A DNA stretch of 64,000 nucleotides from Lentimicrobium sp. (lineage in GTDB: Bacteria > Bacteroidota > Bacteroidia > Bacteroidales > Lentimicrobiaceae): NCBI GenBank assembly GCA_023957275.1, contig JAMLHF010000018.1:1-64000 (forward strand). Direction: 5' to 3'. This document shows positions 59,918 to 64,000 of this stretch, in pieces; position 1 is the first letter of the stretch; every line of letters begins with the position of its first letter. A program made the translations under genes and the position numbers. Below the pieces are notes generated by a model. The model was not told the DNA's origin. It saw only the letters and a program-made list of their open reading frames with translations, and did not search any database.

Positions 59918-62287
59918 TTACCTGATCAGTTTTTGCACCCCAAGTACCTGATTATCCTGAACCAGTTTACAGAAATAGATACCGGAAGCAAGTCCCGAAG
60001 TATTAAGTTTTATCTCCTTATCTGATCCGGCCACAGCCTGTTGCCGGATGATACTGCCACGGGCATCCACTACAATCAGGGAGGCGTTGCCTGAATGGTC
60101 AGGAATATTTACCTTAAAAGTGGCCTCCTCATCTGCAGGATTGGGCCAGGGACCTGAAAGGTAGTTTGTGGCCGGGGCCGGTATCTGTCCTGTATTGGTG
60201 GTAATATCAATGATGGTAATCCCGAAGTTGTCAAAGAAGAAGCCATCGGCAATGGTATTGGCATCGCTGCGCAGGTTAAACCTGAAGCGTACCGATTCAC
60301 CGGCGTATTCACTCAGGTTGATTTCTTCACGTACCCAGGGATTCTGAATGCCGTCGTAAACCGGCTGTCCGGTTGCCTGATAGCTTGAACCCGTGCGGGT
60401 ATATTTCCCTGAGAGCGGTTCCCAGGTGGCTCCTTCATCCGTTGAGATTTTCAACTGAACATAATCGTATCCGGCCTCAATTCTCCAGCGTGCATAAAAG
60501 TTAAGGATGGCTACCGATGCATTGGTCAGGTCAATATCATTGGCGGTTGTAAAAGTTGTATTCGCATTGTTGGCATATAATCCTGCAGGAGAATCGGCAA
60601 TTGAATAGGGGGCGGAATAGGGGAAACTGCTGTAAAGCCCCCACTGTCCGTTCCATTTATCCAGGTCGGGAAACTCATCGTAAAACACGACTACGGGAAT
60701 GCCGTAGTATTTTTCAATGGTATCGCGGGTAATATAAAGACCATTATCGAGGGTAAGCACATACCTCAGTGTGTCGCCATTGACAACTTTATCGCTGAGT
60801 TCGAAGGAGATGGAATCGGTTTTGGACTGAAGAACGGCAAGATTGCTGATGGTTACCGGTTCACCGACAGTCAGGAACTCATCTCCGAGGGGCTCAATGG
60901 AAACCGTGTAATCCGCGCTGGTTTGCCCGAGTCGTTTAACGTCGAAAACGATCCAGGACACCTTATCCGCAATGATCATGGGGGTGATGTCGTCAATTTC
61001 GCCGTAAGGTCCCGAGAATTTCGCTGCCAGCAGGCTTTGTATCATATTTTCCTGGCAAAGGGGAATAATCCGGTTCACTGCCGGCCAGAATCCGTCACCC
61101 TGGCTTCCCACTTCAGGGGTGTAGGCGAGTATTTTATTTTTTGTGGTTTGTTCGCCGTACATCCAGTCATCGGAACCTCCGTTTGAGGGATAGATGGTTG
61201 TATTGCCGGGACCATAAGTATAGTTGTTGTCCACGGTCATTCTTCTTGAGTACTCGGCAAATGCGCTTTCATCGGGTGTTAATTCAGGGATGTATCCCCA
61301 TGCATAAAGCAGCAGGTTGCTGTAAGAGTGGTAATTCAGGGCGATCTTAAAGTCATGTGATTCGCAGAACTCTTTGATGATCTGAGTTTCCGGCTCAGAA
61401 AAGGGGGCGGTGCCCCGGTAGGTCTCCTGCGAGGGATAGGGAGAAGAGCCTTCATCATCATATCCCCAGCCCAATCCGTAATTGCGGTTGAGGTCAACCC
61501 CTACATACCCGCCTCCGCTCACTCTTCTGTTTTTACGCCACATACCGCCCCCGTTCGGATTGGTGGTGATGTTGCGCTGGTATCCGTCAGGATTTACAAT
61601 GGGGATGAAGAACATCTCGGTATTGTCAACCAGGGTTTTAACCTCGTTGTTGGTTTCATAATTTTCGAGGAGGTAATACATATAGTACAGCAGGTGCTGC
61701 ATGCCTATCGGTTCGCGCGCATGGTGCATTCCGGTATAAAGTACCTGGGGTTCATTCTCTGCCTCGTTGGGATTATCGGAAATTTTAACGTAGTAAACAG
61801 GCCGGCCCTCGATGGTTGTAAGTGTTGAAACAAGTTGCTTTTCCGTGATCAGATCCGGGAAAAGATAAAACATATTATCGAGGTGCTCATAGCATTCGTC
61901 CATGGTGCTGAATCCGCCGCAGCTTCCCAGCTCAAAATTGAAAGGTACCGGGTAATCGGAAGGTGCGCGCAGGGCCTGGCTTCTTACTTCCCGGGGGTCG
62001 ATTCCTGCATTCCGGTTGATGTAAAAGGTTTCCAGATCATCAATTTCAACCGTACAGGCAAGGCCCAGCTCCTGAACTTTGCGGAATTCACTTTCTGTCA
62101 GGGCGGTGGTGAAAGTGTTTTCCTTTTTGCTGTAAAAACCGGCATCCATGGCGATGCCCAGGCGGGCAATGGCGGGAATATCGTCAGGATTAACATCAAT
62201 GCTGACCTGCAGGTATTTTTCCTGCTGGGCGAAGCCAAAGGCACATATTAACAGTAAAATAACCGAAAGTGTTATGGTTTTTCTCAT
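59918..62287 (-). CDS. M14 zinc carboxypeptidase with T9SS sorting domain
   Basis: A 789-residue secreted metallopeptidase with a signal peptide (about 1-21, ends GFAQ) and an N-terminal propeptide (to about 105). The M14 catalytic domain (about 120-420) has zinc ligands His and Glu in GMHHAREPIGMQ and His in IALNYHSYSNLL. Substrate-binding Arg/Asn are in GVDLNRNYGLGWG, and the catalytic Glu is in YTPEVGSQGDGFW. A beta domain (about 425-540), a jelly-roll/MAM-like domain (about 545-700, VVFYDEFPDLDKWNG) and a T9SS tail (GPWPNPADEEATFKV to KLIR) follow. It removes C-terminal residues from peptides outside the cell, as inferred from the family. The ATG at 62287 begins the signal peptide. Confidence 0.93.
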   Translation of the reverse strand: MRKTITLSVILLLICAFGFAQQEKYLQVSIDVNPDDIPAIARLGIAMDAGFYSKKENTFTTALTESEFRKVQELGLACTVEIDDLETFYINRNAGIDPREVRSQALRAPSDYPVPFNFELGSCGGFSTMDECYEHLDNMFYLFPDLITEKQLVSTLTTIEGRPVYYVKISDNPNEAENEPQVLYTGMHHAREPIGMQHLLYYMYYLLENYETNNEVKTLVDNTEMFFIPIVNPDGYQRNITTNPNGGGMWRKNRRVSGGGYVGVDLNRNYGLGWGYDDEGSSPYPSQETYRGTAPFSEPETQIIKEFCESHDFKIALNYHSYSNLLLYAWGYIPELTPDESAFAEYSRRMTVDNNYTYGPGNTTIYPSNGGSDDWMYGEQTTKNKILAYTPEVGSQGDGFWPAVNRIIPLCQENMIQSLLAAKFSGPYGEIDDITPMIIADKVSWIVFDVKRLGQTSADYTVSIEPLGDEFLTVGEPVTISNLAVLQSKTDSISFELSDKVVNGDTLRYVLTLDNGLYITRDTIEKYYGIPVVVFYDEFPDLDKWNGQWGLYSSFPYSAPYSIADSPAGLYANNANTTFTTANDIDLTNASVAILNFYARWRIEAGYDYVQLKISTDEGATWEPLSGKYTRTGSSYQATGQPVYDGIQNPWVREEINLSEYAGESVRFRFNLRSDANTIADGFFFDNFGITIIDITTNTGQIPAPATNYLSGPWPNPADEEATFKVNIPDHSGNASLIVVDARGSIIRQQAVAGSDKEIKLNTSGLASGIYFCKLVQDNQVLGVQKLIR

Positions 62288-62598
62288 AGATGTAAAATTG
62301 AGCTTGATTATGAATATTATCACAAACGTAAGGGTTTTTTATGAAAAATGCAGAGGTATCGTAAAATTTGGTTGAAAAAGCCCATGAAGGTGTCTGATTT
62401 TTTTCGAACCAAAAAGCCTTTCCGATTGTTAGTGCAAACGATTGCGATACAGACATTCATGCATTTTCGTTACTGCACGGCATGCCGGGTTTTTCGCTTT
62501 TTGTGAATGAAAGCCGGGGATTATGGTCATCAACAGGCGAGAAATTTTATAACATACTCTTATTCAGGGGGTGATACTCCCTGCCTTAACAACTACCC
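62288..62598. other. Divergent intergenic region between carboxypeptidase and mutase
   Basis: No gene is seen in these 311 bp. A minus-strand TACGTTTG (62323-62330) fits the -7 box of the carboxypeptidase gene. I looked for a B12 riboswitch upstream of the cobalamin-dependent mutase and did not find a recognisable B12 box. Confidence 0.45.
62323..62330 (-). promoter_or_regulatory. Candidate -7 box of the M14 carboxypeptidase
   Basis: The minus strand reads TACGTTTG, matching TAnnTTTG, 35 bp upstream of the ATG at 62287. No clear -33 element was found. Confidence 0.4.
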
Positions 62599-64000
62599 AT
62601 GCAGGAAAACAAAGCGTACAAACCCAAAAACCACATCCGGATAGTAACAGCTGCTTCATTGTTCGACGGACACGATGCGGCCATCAACGTGATGCGCAGA
62701 ATCCTTCAGTCGTCGGGGGCGGAAGTCATCCACCTGGGTCACGACCGCAGCGTTCAGGAAGTGGTGCAGTGTGCCATTCAGGAGGATGTGCAGGCCATTG
62801 CCATTACATCCTACCAGGGCGGGCATATGGAGTATTTCAAATACATGTATGACCTGCTGCAGGAGGCGGGTTGCGGTCACATCCGGATTTTCGGCGGTGG
62901 CGGCGGTGTTATACTTCCCCAGGAAGCTGAAGAACTTCACAAATACGGTATCGCCAGGATCTATTCGCCCGACGACGGTCGCAAAATGGGTTTGCAGGGG
63001 ATGATCAACGACCTGCTCCGTAAGGCTGATTTTGAAGCCGGAAATCTTAGCGGCATCAGTGCAGATGTTATACGCTCCGGGAATGTGCGTGCCATCGCCT
63101 CCCTTATCAGCGCCGCGGAAAACCATCCCGACAAGGCAAAAGAGATTACCCGGGAACTGCGGAATACATGCAGTACCCTGTCGAGCCCCGTGCTTGGCGT
63201 TACCGGTACAGGCGGCGCCGGGAAATCGTCGCTGGTAGATGAGCTGGTACGACGGTTTCTGCTGGCCAATCCCGGAAAGAAGCTGGCAATCCTCTCCGTT
63301 GATCCTACCCGCCGCAAGAGCGGAGGGGCGCTGCTGGGCGATCGCATCCGCATGAATGCGATCAATTCGCCCCAGGTTTTCATGCGCAGCATGGCCACAC
63401 GTCAGGCCAACCTGGCCTTGTCGAAATACATCAGCGATGCCGTGTGCATTGTTAAGAACGCAGGTTTTGATCTGGTGATACTCGAAAGTTCGGGCATCGG
63501 GCAGAGCGATACCGAGATCGTGGATTATGCCGACCTCTCCCTGTATGTGATGACGCCGGAATACGGAGCCGCCTCACAGCTCGAGAAGATCGACATGCTC
63601 GATTTTGCCGATGTCATCGCCATCAACAAATCGGACAAGCGCGGAGCCGCTGATGCCTTGCGGGATGTTAAAAAGCAGTTCGTCCGCAACCACAAGCGCT
63701 GGGACGATGAACCTGATTCGCTGCCGGTATTTGCCACCCGGGCTTCACAGTTTAACGATGCGGGCGTAAACAGACTGTTCAATCATCTGATTTCGCTGAT
63801 GAATGCCAAAGCCGGCAAGGATTTTAAAACGTTCGAAATTGGCGCCGGAGAGGAACAGGGTGCATCTGCAATTATCCCGCCTTCGAGGGTGCGTTACCTT
63901 TCGGAGATCAGCGATACCGTCAGGAATTACAACGCGTATACGGAAAGGCTGGCAAAAGAAGCTGCCGAGCTGCAATCGCTGGAACAGGCCGGTAGTCTGC
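62599..64000 (+). CDS. icmF: Fused acyl-CoA mutase with G-protein domain (IcmF type), 5' part
   Basis: An open frame of 467 codons runs off the right edge. The ATG at 62599 gives MQENKAYKPKNHIRIVTAAS. Residues about 12-140 form a B12-binding domain with FDGHDAAINVMRRIL (the Asp-x-His-x-x-Gly-like cobalamin motif with Ala for Gly) and IFGGGGGV. Residues about 195-400 form a MeaB-like GTPase: Walker A GTGGAGKSS at 203-211, DPTRRKSGGALLGDR, and the guanine motif NKSD at 343-346. This order, B12 domain, then G-protein, then the mutase barrel (beyond the window), is that of IcmF, the fused isobutyryl-CoA mutase and its chaperone. Substrate specificity needs the missing C-terminal part. Confidence 0.9.
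   Translation, partial: MQENKAYKPKNHIRIVTAASLFDGHDAAINVMRRILQSSGAEVIHLGHDRSVQEVVQCAIQEDVQAIAITSYQGGHMEYFKYMYDLLQEAGCGHIRIFGGGGGVILPQEAEELHKYGIARIYSPDDGRKMGLQGMINDLLRKADFEAGNLSGISADVIRSGNVRAIASLISAAENHPDKAKEITRELRNTCSTLSSPVLGVTGTGGAGKSSLVDELVRRFLLANPGKKLAILSVDPTRRKSGGALLGDRIRMNAINSPQVFMRSMATRQANLALSKYISDAVCIVKNAGFDLVILESSGIGQSDTEIVDYADLSLYVMTPEYGAASQLEKIDMLDFADVIAINKSDKRGAADALRDVKKQFVRNHKRWDDEPDSLPVFATRASQFNDAGVNRLFNHLISLMNAKAGKDFKTFEIGAGEEQGASAIIPPSRVRYLSEISDTVRNYNAYTERLAKEAAELQSLEQAGSL

Noticed and set aside
62324..62598. Cobalamin riboswitch before the B12-dependent mutase
   Set aside because: No recognisable B12 box or stable multi-stem structure was seen in the leader.

Overview
The window looks like chromosome of an uncultured or little-studied member of the Bacteroidota, most likely a fermentative, anaerobic Bacteroidales-type organism. 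Five proteins end in the type IX secretion (T9SS) C-terminal sorting domain. The upstream regions carry the Bacteroidota -7 box TAnnTTTG and rarely a Shine-Dalgarno sequence. The central metabolism is the sodium-pumping methylmalonyl-CoA decarboxylase pathway typical of propionate-forming Bacteroidales. Genus and species cannot be read from this stretch. No rRNA, tRNA, CRISPR array, transposase or integrase was found.

Layout. 1-3.7 kb: acyl-CoA dehydrogenase plus electron-transfer flavoprotein etfB-etfA. 3.7-11 kb (minus strand): an apparent four-gene operon of an ECF sigma factor, a protein with an inner-membrane segment and a putative outer-membrane barrel, and two large PKD-repeat T9SS surface proteins. 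11.1-13.8 kb: an AT-rich pair of surface genes (lipoprotein and T9SS protein). 13.9-20 kb: housekeeping genes purN, tyrS, an AAA/DUF4143 ATPase behind a tandem repeat, an SDR epimerase and an MltF-like lytic transglycosylase. 20.3-27.6 kb (minus): a complete tetR-tolC-hlyD-DUF2147-ABC-ABC-permease-permease export operon with a candidate operator over its promoter. 27.7-30.7 kb: DUF4837 lipoprotein and a LysM lytic transglycosylase. 30.9-36.1 kb: an ECF sigma factor, an anti-sigma-like protein ending in a TonB domain, and, divergently, two further TonB-domain proteins, one with VIT and VWA domains. 36.2-37.2 kb: a prolyl-oligopeptidase-type hydrolase. 37.6-42.2 kb: the mce-mmdA-oadG-mmdC-mmdB operon. 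42.3-51.7 kb: uridine kinase, Hsp20, a DEDDh exonuclease/GIY-YIG protein, DUF4403, a Ca/Na antiporter, a PiT phosphate transporter, DedA and a DUF2807 adhesin-like protein. 52-58.8 kb (minus): a 1512-residue T9SS protein, a small protein and a TPR/HTH membrane regulator. 59.2-64 kb: an AlkD-like protein, an M14 carboxypeptidase with T9SS tail, and the 5' part of a fused B12-dependent mutase (icmF type) that runs off the right edge.

How they fit. Acyl-CoA dehydrogenase/ETF, methylmalonyl-CoA epimerase/decarboxylase and the IcmF-type mutase together suggest short-chain acyl-CoA metabolism with energy conserved as a sodium gradient. The rest is largely envelope biology: two ECF sigma modules that each sit beside membrane or surface proteins, an efflux operon, two lytic transglycosylases and several T9SS cargo proteins. 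Intergenic DNA is unusual: it carries heptamer and octamer tandem repeats and perfect palindromes that look like dispersed repeat families.

The best candidate for an undescribed system is the sigma/TonB-domain/VIT-VWA cluster at 30.9-36.1 kb. The sigma/barrel/PKD operon at 3.7-11 kb comes second.
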